From Clavibacter michiganensis (GTDB taxonomy: Bacteria > Actinomycetota > Actinomycetes > Actinomycetales > Microbacteriaceae), in the NCBI GenBank assembly GCA_002150995.1, contig MDHJ01000001.1, positions 930,001-994,000 on the forward strand: DNA of 64,000 nucleotides, in the 5' to 3' direction. The notes under the pieces are model-generated. The model did not search any database and had not been told where the DNA came from. It was given only the letters and a program-made list of their open reading frames with translations. Each line of letters starts with the position of its first letter. Position 1 is the first letter of the stretch. Shown here in pieces: positions 34,857 through 48,391 of the stretch. The position numbers were made by a program, and so were the translations under genes.

Positions 34857-34991
34857 TGCGCCTCCCATCCGGACTTTAACCGTCGGTCCCGGAATCCCAC
34901 CGGATCGGCGGACGAGGCTCCCGGGGACCCGGTCGCGCATCGTCCGTTCGCGGACTGTCACCGCCGGCTCGGATTTTCACCGACCCCGGAG
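34857..34991 (-). promoter_or_regulatory. FMN riboswitch (RFN element) controlling the rib operon
   Basis: On the minus strand the conserved RFN landmarks appear in order: GGGGTCGGTGAAAATCC, CCGGCGGTGACAGTCCGCGA, a variable hairpin, CCGGTGGGATTCCGGGACC, and GACGGTTAAAGTCCGGATGG. This aptamer binds FMN and lowers rib expression when flavin is plentiful. No T-tract terminator follows, so control is more likely translational or Rho-type. The rest of the 34783-35112 gap holds the promoter region (TACCCT near 35012) and nothing else I recognise. Confidence 0.96.
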
Positions 34992-35112
34992 CACGTGTAT
35001 CCCCCGAGGGTAGCCCACGAGGCTGGGAGCGCCGGGGAGCGTGACGCCGCATTGCGTAGAGCGGGCGTCCGGCGCGCGTCGATCGCGCGTGGAGACGGCG
35101 TCGAGCCCGCCG

Positions 35113-37896
<2,784 letters not shown>

Positions 37897-37903
37897 GGGA
37901 TCG

Positions 37904-37909
37904 ATCCTA
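37904..37909 (-). promoter_or_regulatory. -10 element implying a leaderless xth transcript
   Basis: TAGGAT on the minus strand, then seven bases, then the ATG at 37896; there is no Shine-Dalgarno sequence. Confidence 0.5.
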
Positions 37910-37925
37910 ACGGCGGCCCCCGCGC

Positions 37926-39052
37926 CTAGCCGCGGCCCTTCCGGCGCAGCCGGAGCAGCACGCGCGTGAGGCCGCGCGACTGCGCGTACCGCTCCCGCTC
38001 CCGGGCGCGCTCCTCCTCCTCGAGGATCCGGCGGGCCTCGTCGAGCCGCTCGACGCGCTCCCGCTCCAGCTGCTCGGGGTGAGGGAGCGGGCGTCGATGC
38101 CCTTGTCGGCCATGCTCGTCGCGATCCACGACGCGCAGATCAGGATGACCTGGCAGATGAGGTTGAACCAGATCAGGAGGCCGATGATCACGGCGAACGA
38201 CGCGAGCAGCGGGTTCCGGCTGGCGCCGCCGAGGAGCGCCGTGCCGAGCACCTTCAGCACGCCCATCGCGATGCCGCCGAGGAGCGCCCCCTGGAGGAGC
38301 TGCGGTCGGGGGATCCGGACGCCCGAGAGGATCCGGTACGCGCCCGCCAGCACGGCCGTGTCGAGCGCGAGCACGAGGACCAGTCCCACGGTGCGGCCGA
38401 CCACGACCGCCAGCAGCGAGTCCTCGCCCACCTGCAGCAGGCGGAACACGAACCCGAGGAGCCCGGTGCTGACGACGGAGAGGCCGGCGGACAGCACCAT
38501 GGCGAGCGCGAAGCACAGCGCCAGCCCGAGGTCCTTGACCTTCAGGAGCAGGAAGAACGTGGTGGGCGGCGGCAGCTCGAAGATGCGGCGCACCGAGTCG
38601 CGCGTGGACGCGAGCCAGCCGAGGGCGGTGACGAGGAGGCCGACGGAGCCGATGAGGCCCGTGATGGTGACCGCGCTCGAGGCGAGGAGCGCCTGCGGGT
38701 CCTCGATCGCGCCGCCCTCGCCGAACAGGCCGGGCACCGCGCCCTGGATGAGGTCGAGCAGCGAGTCGAGGAGCGCCGGGTTGCCGGCGAGCACGGATCC
38801 GGCCACGGAGAAGCCGACCGCGAGGGCCGCGAACACGGCGAAGACCGCCTGGTAGGACATGCCGGCCGCGAGGATGGGCCCGCCGGCGGCGCCGTAGGCG
38901 AGGAACACGCGCACGGGCTTCAGCGCCATGACGCGGGCGACGAGCGCCGGGATCCCGGCGGGAGCCGCGGGACCGCCGGCCGGTGCGGAGCCGGACGCGG
39001 GGGAGGCGTGGGCGGGGCGCTCGGGCCGGCCTCGGCCGTCGGGGGCGGTCAT
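37926..39052 (-). pseudogene. YihY/BrkB-family inner membrane protein, frameshifted near the C-terminus
   Basis: From ATG 39052 the protein has a Pro/Ala-rich cytoplasmic N-terminus and six helices. The YihY pattern is clear: ILAAGMSYQAVFAVFAALAV in the first helix, LGWLASTRDSVRRIFE after the second, and LLIWFNLICQVILICASWIA in the last. The frame breaks in the GGGG at 38076-38079. The other frame then supplies a strongly charged coil (EQLERERVERLDEARRILEE) ending at 37926. One added base gives about 375 residues. The family was once called RNase BN but is a membrane protein of uncertain function. Confidence 0.8.
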
Positions 39053-39175
39053 CCCCGAGGATACGGGCCGGTGCGCCCCTGATAGCGTGGGCGGGCCGTT
39101 CCGGCACCCGACCGGACAGCCACCCGCGCGGACGGAGCCCGTCCCCGCGGCACGCACCCGAGCGAGGGAGTCCCT

Positions 39176-40831
39176 GTGCGCATCACCGGAATCGGCGTCG
39201 GTCACGGAGTGGCCACGGGGCCCGTCATGCGGATGCCCGACCCGCTCCCCGAGCCCGGCACGGAGGCCTTCACGGGCGACGCCGCCGCCGAGGTCGCGCG
39301 CGTGGCTGACGCCCTGTCCGCCACCGCGGACGACCTGGCGGAGCGCGGCGCCCGCGCGGGCGGCGACGCGGAGGACGTGCTCGACGCGCAGTCGCTCATG
39401 GCCCGCGACCCCGCGCTCCTCGACTCGGTCGGCCGCCTCGTCGGCCAGGGCCGCTCGGGGGAGCGTGCCGTGTTCGAGTCGTTCGCCACCTTCCAGGAGC
39501 TCCTCACCGGCATGGGCGGCTACATGGCCGAGCGCGCGGCCGACCTCGCCGACGTCGCCCAGCGGGTCATCGCGCGGCTCCGCGGCGTGCCCGCGCCGGG
39601 GATCCCCACGGCCGACGCCCCGTTCGTCCTCGTCGCGCGCGACCTCGCGCCCGCCGACACGGCGCTCCTCGAGCTCGACCGCGTGCTCGCCCTCGTCACC
39701 ACCGACGGCGGCCCGACCAGCCACACCGCGATCCTCGCCCGCAGCCGGTCCATCCCCGCCATCGTCGGGGCGGTCGGCGCCGCGGAGCTCGCCGACGGCG
39801 ACGAGGTCGTCGTCGACGCGGCCGCGGGCCTCGTGATCGTGCGCCCCGACGACGCGGAGCGGGAGGATGCGCTCCGCCGCATCCGCGCCCGCGAGGAGGC
39901 GCTCGCCGCCCCCGTCGCCGACGGTGCCCTGGCCGACGGCACCGCCGTCCCGCTGCTGGCGAACCTCGGATCCCCGGCGGAGGCCGCCCGCGCCGTGGAG
40001 CTCGGCGCCGAGGGCGTCGGCCTCTTCCGCACCGAGTTCCTCTTCCTGGACGCCGCCACGGCGCCGTCCGTCGCCGCGCAGACCGCGCAGTACACCGCGC
40101 TCCTCGAGGCCTTCCCCGGTCGGAAGGTCGTGGTCCGGGCGCTGGACGCCGGCGCGGACAAGCCGCTCGCGTTCCTCACCGACGCCGCCGAGGAGAACCC
40201 GGCCCTCGGTCTCCGCGGGCTCCGGGCCCTCCGGGCGCACGAGGAGGTCCTCCGCGACCAGCTCACCGCGCTCGCCGCGGCGGACGCCGCGACCGACGCG
40301 GACCTCTGGGTCATGGCGCCCATGGTCGGCGATGCCGAGGAGACCGCCTACTTCGTCGAGCTCGGCCGCGAGCTCGGCCTCACCACGGTCGGGGTGATGG
40401 CCGAGGTGCCGTCGCTCGCGATCCTCGCCGACCAGGTCGTCGAGGTGGCCGACTTCGTGAGCATCGGCACGAACGACCTCACGCAGTACACGATGGCCGC
40501 CGACCGCCTGCTCGGCTCGGTCGCCGCCTACCAGGACCCGTGGCACCCCGCGGTCCTCCGCCTGGTGCGGACGCTCGGCGACGCCGGCGCGGCGTCCGGC
40601 ACCCCGGTCGGCATCTGCGGCGAGGCGGCGGCGGATCCGCTCCTCGCCGTGGTCCTCGTCGGCCTCGGCGCCACGAGCCTCTCCATGACGCCCGCCGCCC
40701 TGGCGGACGTCCGCCTCGAGCTCTCGCGTCGCACGCTCGACGACGCCCGCGCCGCGGCCGCGGCCGTCCTCACCGCCCGCACGGCCGCCGGCGCCCGCGC
40801 CGCCGCCGAGCAGGCGCTTGCCGCCCGCTGA
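39176..40831 (+). CDS. ptsI: PTS phosphoenolpyruvate-protein phosphotransferase (enzyme I)
   Basis: A 551-residue enzyme I that takes phosphate from PEP and passes it to HPr. The phosphorylated residue is His183 in GGPTSHTAILARS. Further family motifs are EGVGLFRTEFLF, DAGADKPLAFL, SIGTNDLTQYTMAADR, and the C-terminal PVGICGEAAADP with the active-site Cys. It starts at GTG 39176 after GAGGGAG; a -10-like TAGCGT lies about 90 bases upstream. HPr is not in this window. It could energise the EIIA/EIIB pair at 57.8 kb. A bidirectional hairpin follows. Confidence 0.93.
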   Translation: MRITGIGVGHGVATGPVMRMPDPLPEPGTEAFTGDAAAEVARVADALSATADDLAERGARAGGDAEDVLDAQSLMARDPALLDSVGRLVGQGRSGERAVFESFATFQELLTGMGGYMAERAADLADVAQRVIARLRGVPAPGIPTADAPFVLVARDLAPADTALLELDRVLALVTTDGGPTSHTAILARSRSIPAIVGAVGAAELADGDEVVVDAAAGLVIVRPDDAEREDALRRIRAREEALAAPVADGALADGTAVPLLANLGSPAEAARAVELGAEGVGLFRTEFLFLDAATAPSVAAQTAQYTALLEAFPGRKVVVRALDAGADKPLAFLTDAAEENPALGLRGLRALRAHEEVLRDQLTALAAADAATDADLWVMAPMVGDAEETAYFVELGRELGLTTVGVMAEVPSLAILADQVVEVADFVSIGTNDLTQYTMAADRLLGSVAAYQDPWHPAVLRLVRTLGDAGAASGTPVGICGEAAADPLLAVVLVGLGATSLSMTPAALADVRLELSRRTLDDARAAAAAVLTARTAAGARAAAEQALAAR

Positions 40832-40903
40832 TCCGATCTGACGCATCACGGATCTCAGACGCCGGGGGTCTCCTTCGACGATCAGCATCCGGGGATGCAC
40901 GAC

Positions 40904-40939
40904 GACGGCCCCGCCGCTCCGAGGAGCTGCGGGGCCGTC
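40904..40939. terminator. Strong bidirectional hairpin between ptsI and sdhB
   Basis: An 11-bp stem (GACGGCCCCGC / GCGGGGCCGTC) encloses a second 5-bp stem (GCTCC/GGAGC). It lies between convergent genes and can end transcription from both sides. Confidence 0.85.
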
Positions 40940-40959
40940 CGTCTGCGGGAGGTGCGGTG

Positions 40960-41721
40960 CTACGCCTTGCCGCGCATGATCGCCTGCTTGACCTCGGCGA
41001 TGGCCTGCGTCACCTGGATGCCGCGGGGGCACGCCTCGGAGCAGTTGAAGGTCGTGCGGCAGCGCCACACGCCCTCCTTGTCGTTGAGGATGTCGAGGCG
41101 CACGTTCGACTCGTCGCGCGAGTCGAAGATGAAGCGGTGCGCGTTGACGATGGCGGCGGGGCCGAAGTACTGGCCGTCCGTCCAGAAGACGGGGCAGGAC
41201 GACGTGCACGCGGCGCAGAGGATGCACTTGGTGGTGTCGTCGAAGCGGGCGCGCTCGGCGGCGGACTGGATCCGCTCCTTGCCCTTCTCCGGCTTCGTGT
41301 TGGAGATGAGGAAGGGCTGCACGTCGCGGAACGACTCGAAGAACGGCTCCATGTCGACGACCAGGTCCTTCTCCAGCGGCAGGCCCTTGATGGCCTCCAC
41401 GTAGATGGGCTGGTTGATGTCGAGGTCCTTGATGAGCGTCTTGCAGGCCAGGCGGTTGCGGCCGTTGATGCGCATCGCGTCGGACCCGCAGACGCCGTGC
41501 GCGCAAGAGCGGCGGAAGGTCAGCGACCCGTCCTGCTCCCACTTGATCTTGTGCAGGGCGTCGAGGATGCGGTCGGTCGGGTAGACCTCGACGTCGAAGT
41601 CCTCCCACCGCGGCTCCGCGTCCTGGCCGGGGAGGTAGCGGCGGATGATGAGGGTGACCGTGAAGGTCGGGATGGCGGATGCCTCTCCCGCGGGAGGTGC
41701 GTCCAGGGTTGCGGTGCTCAC
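40960..41721 (-). CDS. sdhB: Succinate dehydrogenase iron-sulfur subunit
   Basis: A 253-residue subunit carrying electrons from SdhA to the membrane quinone site. Cysteine clusters are complete: SCAHGVCGSDAM plus NRLAC for [2Fe-2S], CILCAACTSSCP for [4Fe-4S], and the later C...CSEACP for [3Fe-4S]. It is the last gene of sdhC-sdhD-sdhA-sdhB, 55 bases after sdhA. Confidence 0.97.
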   Translation of the reverse strand: MSTATLDAPPAGEASAIPTFTVTLIIRRYLPGQDAEPRWEDFDVEVYPTDRILDALHKIKWEQDGSLTFRRSCAHGVCGSDAMRINGRNRLACKTLIKDLDINQPIYVEAIKGLPLEKDLVVDMEPFFESFRDVQPFLISNTKPEKGKERIQSAAERARFDDTTKCILCAACTSSCPVFWTDGQYFGPAAIVNAHRFIFDSRDESNVRLDILNDKEGVWRCRTTFNCSEACPRGIQVTQAIAEVKQAIMRGKA

Positions 41722-41776
41722 GATTCGAGTCCTTTTCCGATCGGTGCTGCGGTGACGGGCGGGTGCTGACCTGAGG

Positions 41777-43600
<1,824 letters not shown>

Positions 43601-43631
43601 AGGGCTCTTTCTCGAGACGTTGGGGGAGCGG

Positions 43632-44096
43632 CTACAGGTCGCCGCAGAAGGCGGGCAGGAGGTCCGCGGGCTGGCCGGCGGGGCACGGGTCGAAGGTGAA
43701 GACGACGAGGGTGCCGAGCACCAGCAGGACCACGGTGGACGCCATGAGCGCGCCCTTGAGGATCGTGCGGGTGCGCGGGGACGCGGCGTAGTCGTTCACC
43801 AGGGTGCGCATGCCGTTGGCGCCGTGGATGACCGCGAGCCAGAGCAGCGCGATGTCCCACACCTTCCAGAACGGGTCCGACAGCTTGCCGCCGACGAACG
43901 CGAAGTCGATGGCCTTGATGCCCTCGCCCTGGATGAGGTTGACGTAGAGGTGGCCGAAGATGAGCACGACGAGCACGACGCCCGATGCGCGCATGTACAT
44001 CCAGCCCCACTTCTCCCAGTTCACGCCGCCCTGCTTGCGGGGCTGGCGCGCCTGGCGGGGCTTCTCGATGCTGACCTGCTGTGCGATGTCGCTCAT
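43632..44096 (-). CDS. sdhD: Succinate dehydrogenase membrane anchor subunit
   Basis: A 154-residue hydrophobic subunit with three helices (about 39-60, 80-100, 112-135). Histidines in FGHLYVN and [11 protein letters not shown] are in positions used for heme and quinone binding. I chose ATG 44096 ([12 protein letters not shown]); ATG 44108, four codons earlier and inside the sdhC stop region, is also possible. It is tightly coupled to sdhC. Confidence 0.9.
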   Translation of the reverse strand: MSDIAQQVSIEKPRQARQPRKQGGVNWEKWGWMYMRASGVVLVVLIFGHLYVNLIQGEGIKAIDFAFVGGKLSDPFWKVWDIALLWLAVIHGANGMRTLVNDYAASPRTRTILKGALMASTVVLLVLGTLVVFTFDPCPAGQPADLLPAFCGDL

Positions 44097-44098
44097 GA

Positions 44099-44536
44099 TC
44101 AAATCCATCCCGCTTCGCTGAAGACGTTGAGGAGGTGGCGCGGGACGAAGCCCGCCATGAGCACGACCCAGAGGCCGATGACGACGTAGAACATCAGGCG
44201 CTGGTGCTTGGCGCCGAACCTCCAGAAGTCGATGAGGATGATGCGCAGCCCGTTGAGCGCGTGGAACCCGATGGCTCCGACGAGGGCGACCTCGCCGATG
44301 CCCATGACGGGGTTCTTGTACGTGCCGATGACGGCGTTGTACGCCTCGGGGCTCACCCGGATGAGGCTCGTGTCGAGCACGTGCACCAGGAGGAAGAAGA
44401 AGATGGACACGCCGGTGATGCGATGGAGCACCCACGACCACATGCCCTCACGGCCCCGGTAGAGCGTCCCGGCGGGGACCTTCGGTGCTCGTGAGACCTG
44501 CTGCGGTTCCCGGGTTCCTGCCGTCTTGATGGACAC
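44099..44536 (-). CDS. sdhC: Succinate dehydrogenase cytochrome b556 subunit
   Basis: A 145-residue subunit with three helices. The conserved SdhC motif WVLHRITGVSIFFFLLVHVLD contains Ser, Arg and His residues for quinone and heme binding; GFHALNGLRIILID is a second family motif. It heads the operon. GGGAGGG before ATG 44536 is a good ribosome-binding site. A TAGACT -10-like hexamer lies near 44609-44614 and an iron-box-like palindrome lies further upstream. Confidence 0.93.
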   Translation of the reverse strand: MSIKTAGTREPQQVSRAPKVPAGTLYRGREGMWSWVLHRITGVSIFFFLLVHVLDTSLIRVSPEAYNAVIGTYKNPVMGIGEVALVGAIGFHALNGLRIILIDFWRFGAKHQRLMFYVVIGLWVVLMAGFVPRHLLNVFSEAGWI

Positions 44537-44635
44537 GGAACGACCCTCCCTGATGCTGGTGCCCCGTGGGCGGAGCGCCTTCGCGCCGACATTGCGCGTC
44601 CCCCGAGTCTACGGCCCGCCCCCGGCGGTCACCCG

Positions 44636-44649
44636 TTAGGGCACCCTAA
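44636..44649 (-). promoter_or_regulatory. Palindrome TTAGG-N4-CCTAA, DtxR/IdeR-like box upstream of sdhCDAB
   Basis: TTAGGGCACCCTAA matches the TTAGG-N4-CCTAA core of the DtxR/IdeR iron-repressor consensus. It sits about 25 bases upstream of the candidate sdh -10. Succinate dehydrogenase needs heme and three Fe-S clusters, so iron control is plausible. No experimental evidence. Confidence 0.4.
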
Positions 44650-44675
44650 GCGCTGAGGCCCCGTGAGCCCTGTCG

Positions 44676-45851
44676 TCAGGCGCCGACGGGCACCTGTCCC
44701 GCACCCGCCGGATCCGCGGTGGGGAGCGCCGATCGACGGGCCGAGACGGCACGTCCGTAGTGGTCGACGAGCTCGTCGCCGACGGTCGCCCAGGAGCGCC
44801 CGAGCACCGCCCGCCGCCCGGCCTCGCCCATGCGCAGGCGCAGGGGCGCGCTTCCCGCGAGCTCGTCCACGAGGCGGCGCAGGTGCGCGTCCCGGGGCGA
44901 CGCGGGGTCGAAGAGGAACCCGTCGGTCCCGTGGTCGACCAGGTCGATGGGACCGCCCGCGCGCGGCGCGACCACCGGGAGCCCGGACGCGTGCGCCTCC
45001 TGCACCGTCTGGCCGAAGGTCTCCTCGGTCCCCGTGTGCACGAAGACGTCCATGGCGGCGTAGGCGGCGGCGAGCTCGCGGCCGCCGACCCGTCCGAGCC
45101 ACGTCACGGGCATGCCCGCCAGCGCGCGCCGCGCGGAGGCCTGCCCCGGGCCGTCGCCCGCGACGAGGAAGCGCACGCCGGGCATGCCGCGGAGGGCGGA
45201 CAGGCGCTCGAGCTGCTTCTCCGGGGCGATGCGGCCGACGTACCCGACGACCGTCTCGCCGCCCGGCGCGGCGCGGCGGCGGAGGGCGACGGCGTCCTCC
45301 ATGGCGCGGTTGCGCGGGTGGTACCGGTCGAGGTCGACGCCCCGGCCCCAGCGGGCGACGCGCTCCACGCCCGCCGCGGCCAGGTCCGCCGCGGCAGCGC
45401 TCGAGGGCGCCAGGGTGAGGTCGGCGCCCTGGTGGATCCAGCGGACGAGCCGCCACACGTAGGGCGCCGTCGCCGCCAGCCCGTTCCGGCGCGCGTAGCC
45501 CGCGACGTCCGTCTGGAAGACGGCGACGGAGGGCGTCTCGATGCGCGTCGCGGCCGCGATGGCCTGGGCGCCGAGGAAGAGGGGGGACGCCGCGTGCAGC
45601 ACGTCGGGCGCGAAGTCGGCGAGCAGGCGGAGCACGTGCGGGCTCGGGATCCCGACGGGGAACTGCCGGTACGCGATGGCGGGGACGCCGTGCACGCGGA
45701 ACCCGGCGAACTCGGCCGGTGCGCCAGCGTCGGGCGCGATGACGAGCACCTCGTGGCCGCGGTCCCGCAGGTGCTCGAGCACCCGGCAGACGCTCGTGGT
45801 GACGCCGTTGACGGTGGGGAGGAAGCTCTCGCTGACGACGGCTACTCGCAT
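44676..45851 (-). CDS. GT4-family glycosyltransferase, alpha-mannosyltransferase type
   Basis: A 391-residue GT-B enzyme. The N-terminal VVSESFLPTVNGVTTSVCRVLEHL is typical of actinobacterial MgtA/PimB-like mannosyltransferases. The acceptor region contains FQTDVAGYARRNGL. The nucleotide-sugar domain has GYVGRIAPEKQLERL, the basic residues needed for phosphate binding, and the E-x7-E motif EAHASGLPVVAPRAGG. It probably transfers mannose (from GDP-mannose) to a lipid or glycan of the envelope. The next gene, divergent, makes GDP-mannose, which supports this. Confidence 0.85.
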   Translation of the reverse strand: MRVAVVSESFLPTVNGVTTSVCRVLEHLRDRGHEVLVIAPDAGAPAEFAGFRVHGVPAIAYRQFPVGIPSPHVLRLLADFAPDVLHAASPLFLGAQAIAAATRIETPSVAVFQTDVAGYARRNGLAATAPYVWRLVRWIHQGADLTLAPSSAAAADLAAAGVERVARWGRGVDLDRYHPRNRAMEDAVALRRRAAPGGETVVGYVGRIAPEKQLERLSALRGMPGVRFLVAGDGPGQASARRALAGMPVTWLGRVGGRELAAAYAAMDVFVHTGTEETFGQTVQEAHASGLPVVAPRAGGPIDLVDHGTDGFLFDPASPRDAHLRRLVDELAGSAPLRLRMGEAGRRAVLGRSWATVGDELVDHYGRAVSARRSALPTADPAGAGQVPVGA

Positions 45852-45858
45852 GCCCCCG

Positions 45859-45864
45859 ACGCTA
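45859..45864 (-). promoter_or_regulatory. -10 element implying a leaderless glycosyltransferase transcript
   Basis: TAGCGT on the minus strand, seven bases, then ATG 45851. It shares the 117-base divergent region with the manC promoter. Confidence 0.5.
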
Positions 45865-45956
45865 GGCACGGGCGCCGTCCCGGCCGCCGCGCGGCCGTGA
45901 ACGCCCCGTTGCGGGTGCGTGAACTCGCCGCATCCGGGTGGCTCCCAGGCTGCCGA

Positions 45957-45962
45957 TAGGGT
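45957..45962 (+). promoter_or_regulatory. -10 element implying a leaderless manC transcript
   Basis: TAGGGT, six bases, then ATG 45969; there is no Shine-Dalgarno sequence. Confidence 0.5.
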
Positions 45963-45968
45963 GGGCCC

Positions 45969-47090
45969 ATGACCGAGCAGACGAGCGCGATCTCCCGTTT
46001 CTACAGCGTGATCCCCGCGGGGGGCGTGGGCTCCCGGCTCTGGCCGCTCTCCCGTGCGGATGCCCCGAAGTTCCTCCACGACCTCACCGGCTCCGGCCGC
46101 ACCCTGCTGCGCGACACGTGGGAGCGGCTCGCCCCGCTCTCCGGCGCCGACCGGATCATGGTCGTCACGGGCCGGGCGCACCGCGCCGCCGTGGAGGCCC
46201 AGCTGCCCGAGCTCGCCGACCCGAACGTGGTCCTGGAGAGCGAGGGGCGCGACAGCACCGCGGCCATCGCGCTGGCCGCCGCGATCCTGGAGCGCCGGGA
46301 GCCCGGCGTCATCATCGGCTCCTTCGCCGCCGACCACGTCATCGCCGACCCGGACCGCTTCCGGGACACCGTGCGCGAGGCCGTCATCGCCGCCGACGCC
46401 GGCTACATCACCACCATCGGCATCACGCCCACCGAGCCCGCGACGGGCTTCGGCTACATCCACACCGGGAAGGCGCTGAGCATCGCCGACGCGCCGCACG
46501 CCCTGGAGGTCGCGTCCTTCGTGGAGAAGCCGAGCATCGGCGTCGCGCGCGGCTACGTGAAGGGCGGCACGCACCTCTGGAACGCCGGCATGTTCATCGC
46601 CCGCGCCGACCGGCTCCTGGAGGAGCTCGGCCGCACCGAGCCCGAGCTGCTGAAGGGCGTGCTGGAGCTCGCCGAGGCGTGGGACACCGCCGACCGCGGC
46701 GTGGTCGTCGACCGGGTCTGGCCGAACCTCAAGAAGATCGCCATCGACTACGCCGTCGCGGAGCCGGCCGCCGCGCGCGGTGCGCTCGCCGTGATCCCCG
46801 GCACGTTCACGTGGGACGACGTGGGCGACTTCGCCTCCGTCGCGAAGATGCACTCCAGCGGACGGAAGTCCGACCTCGTCATCCTCGGCGAGGACGCCAG
46901 GGTGCTCTCGGACGCCTCCAGCGGCATCGTCGTGGCCAACAGCAAGCGCGTGATCAGCCTCATCGGCGTGCGCGACATCGTCGTGGTCGACACCCCCGAC
47001 GCGCTGCTGGTCACCACGAAGGAGAACGCCCAGCGGGTGAAGAGCGTGGTGGACGCGCTCAAGCTCAGCGGCGGGACGGACGTCCTGTAA
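45969..47090 (+). CDS. manC: Mannose-1-phosphate guanylyltransferase
   Basis: A 373-residue nucleotidyltransferase making GDP-mannose from mannose-1-phosphate and GTP. Family motifs: VIPAGGVGSRLWPLSRADAPKF at about 13-34, FAADHVIADPDRF, FVEKPS, LWNAGMFIARAD, and VIPGTFTWDDVGDF. Length fits the short ManC type without the isomerase domain. The product supports the divergent mannosyltransferase. A CGGCGG-ATCC-CCGCCG hairpin at 47136-47151 follows the gene, directly before the next promoter. Confidence 0.93.
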   Translation: MTEQTSAISRFYSVIPAGGVGSRLWPLSRADAPKFLHDLTGSGRTLLRDTWERLAPLSGADRIMVVTGRAHRAAVEAQLPELADPNVVLESEGRDSTAAIALAAAILERREPGVIIGSFAADHVIADPDRFRDTVREAVIAADAGYITTIGITPTEPATGFGYIHTGKALSIADAPHALEVASFVEKPSIGVARGYVKGGTHLWNAGMFIARADRLLEELGRTEPELLKGVLELAEAWDTADRGVVVDRVWPNLKKIAIDYAVAEPAAARGALAVIPGTFTWDDVGDFASVAKMHSSGRKSDLVILGEDARVLSDASSGIVVANSKRVISLIGVRDIVVVDTPDALLVTTKENAQRVKSVVDALKLSGGTDVL

Positions 47091-47152
47091 CGAAGGGGCA
47101 ACGATCCCCCCGGGCCGTCTCCCGGGCCTCCGGGGCGGCGGATCCCCGCCGT

Positions 47153-47158
47153 TAGATT
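47153..47158 (+). promoter_or_regulatory. -10 element implying a leaderless transcript for the first BMP lipoprotein
   Basis: TAGATT, six bases, then ATG 47165. Confidence 0.5.
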
Positions 47159-47164
47159 CCGGGG

Positions 47165-48241
47165 ATGCCCCGCACCCGCCGCGCCGTCCGCGCCGCCAGC
47201 CTGCCCACCGCCCTCCTCGCCGCCGCGGCCCTCGCCGGCTGCGGCGCGGCGCCCGATCCCGCCGCCAGCGGCACCGCGTCCGCGAGCGACTACTGCGCCC
47301 GCATGGTCACCAACTCCGGCGGCCTCCAGGACCGGTCCTTCAACCAGTCGAGCTGGGAGGGCCTGGAGCGCGCGGAGCAGGAGCTCGGCATCGAGGCCGA
47401 CGTCCTCGTGTCCACCTCCGAGACCGACCTCGGGCCGAACGTCGAGCAGGCGGTCGGCACCGGATGCGGCTTCATCCTCACCGTCGGCTACGAGCTCGCG
47501 GAGGCGACCGCGTCCGCGGCGGCCGAGAACCCCGACGTCCACTTCTCCATCGTCGACGAGGTCGTCGACGCCCCCAACGTCAAGCCGCTCGTGTTCGACA
47601 CCGCGCAGGCCTCCTACCTGGCGGGCTACCTCGCGGCCGGCGTGAGCGAGACCGGCAAGGTCGGCACGTTCGGCGGCGGCAACCAGCCCCCGGTCACCCT
47701 CTTCATGGACGGCTTCGTCGACGGCGTCGCCGCCTACAACCAGGCGCACGGCACGCAGGTCGTCGCGCTCGGGTGGGACGCCGCCGCGCAGGACGGCACC
47801 TTCACGGGCGACTTCGAGGACGTCGCCAAGGGCCAGACCACCACGCAGAACCTGCTCGACCAGGGCGCGGACGTCATCATGCCCGTCGCCGGCCAGGTGG
47901 GGGAGGGCGCCGCGTCGGCGATCCTCCAGCACGGCAGCGGCAAGCTCATCTGGGTCGACAACGACGGCTACGACACCCTCCCGGCCGAGTACCGCCCGTT
48001 CCTCCTGACGAGCGTGCTCAAGGACACGGGCCAGGCGGTCGTCGACATCGTCGGCGACGACGCCGAGGGCACCTTCTCCTCCGAGCCGTACGTGGGCACG
48101 CTCGAGAACGGCGGCGTCGGCCTCGCCGAGTACCACGACCTCGCGGCGTCGGTCCCGGCCGAGCTGCAGGCGGAGCTCGACGCGCTGGAGGCGCGGATCG
48201 TCTCCGGCGAGGTCGAGGTGCGGTCCGTCTCGACCCCGTAG
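47165..48241 (+). CDS. BMP-family nucleoside-binding lipoprotein (first copy)
   Basis: A 358-residue lipoprotein; signal peptide with lipobox AALAGCGAAPD at about residues 20-30. BMP (PnrA/BmpA) features: MVTNSGGLQDRSFNQSSWEG, GPNVEQAVGTGCGFILTVGY, FSIVDEVVDAPNVKPLVFD, ASYLAGYLAA, GKVGTFGGGNQPPVTLFMDG, and the late GTLENGGVGLAEYHD. It binds a nucleoside outside the membrane for the ABC importer downstream. Its own leaderless promoter and a weak GC hairpin (48302-48319) after it suggest it can be expressed apart from the following paralogue. Confidence 0.9.
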   Translation: MPRTRRAVRAASLPTALLAAAALAGCGAAPDPAASGTASASDYCARMVTNSGGLQDRSFNQSSWEGLERAEQELGIEADVLVSTSETDLGPNVEQAVGTGCGFILTVGYELAEATASAAAENPDVHFSIVDEVVDAPNVKPLVFDTAQASYLAGYLAAGVSETGKVGTFGGGNQPPVTLFMDGFVDGVAAYNQAHGTQVVALGWDAAAQDGTFTGDFEDVAKGQTTTQNLLDQGADVIMPVAGQVGEGAASAILQHGSGKLIWVDNDGYDTLPAEYRPFLLTSVLKDTGQAVVDIVGDDAEGTFSSEPYVGTLENGGVGLAEYHDLAASVPAELQAELDALEARIVSGEVEVRSVSTP

Positions 48242-48391
48242 CAGAGGCCGCGTTTCGGCGGGGTTTCGGCCTCGTCGCGGATCGGTAACGCTTGCGCCAC
48301 GGAGGCCGCCGAGGGCCTCGGGGGCATTCCCGCGCATGGGTAACATGAAGCCACATCGCCCGGCGGACCCGGGCTGCAACTGGAGGCCACA

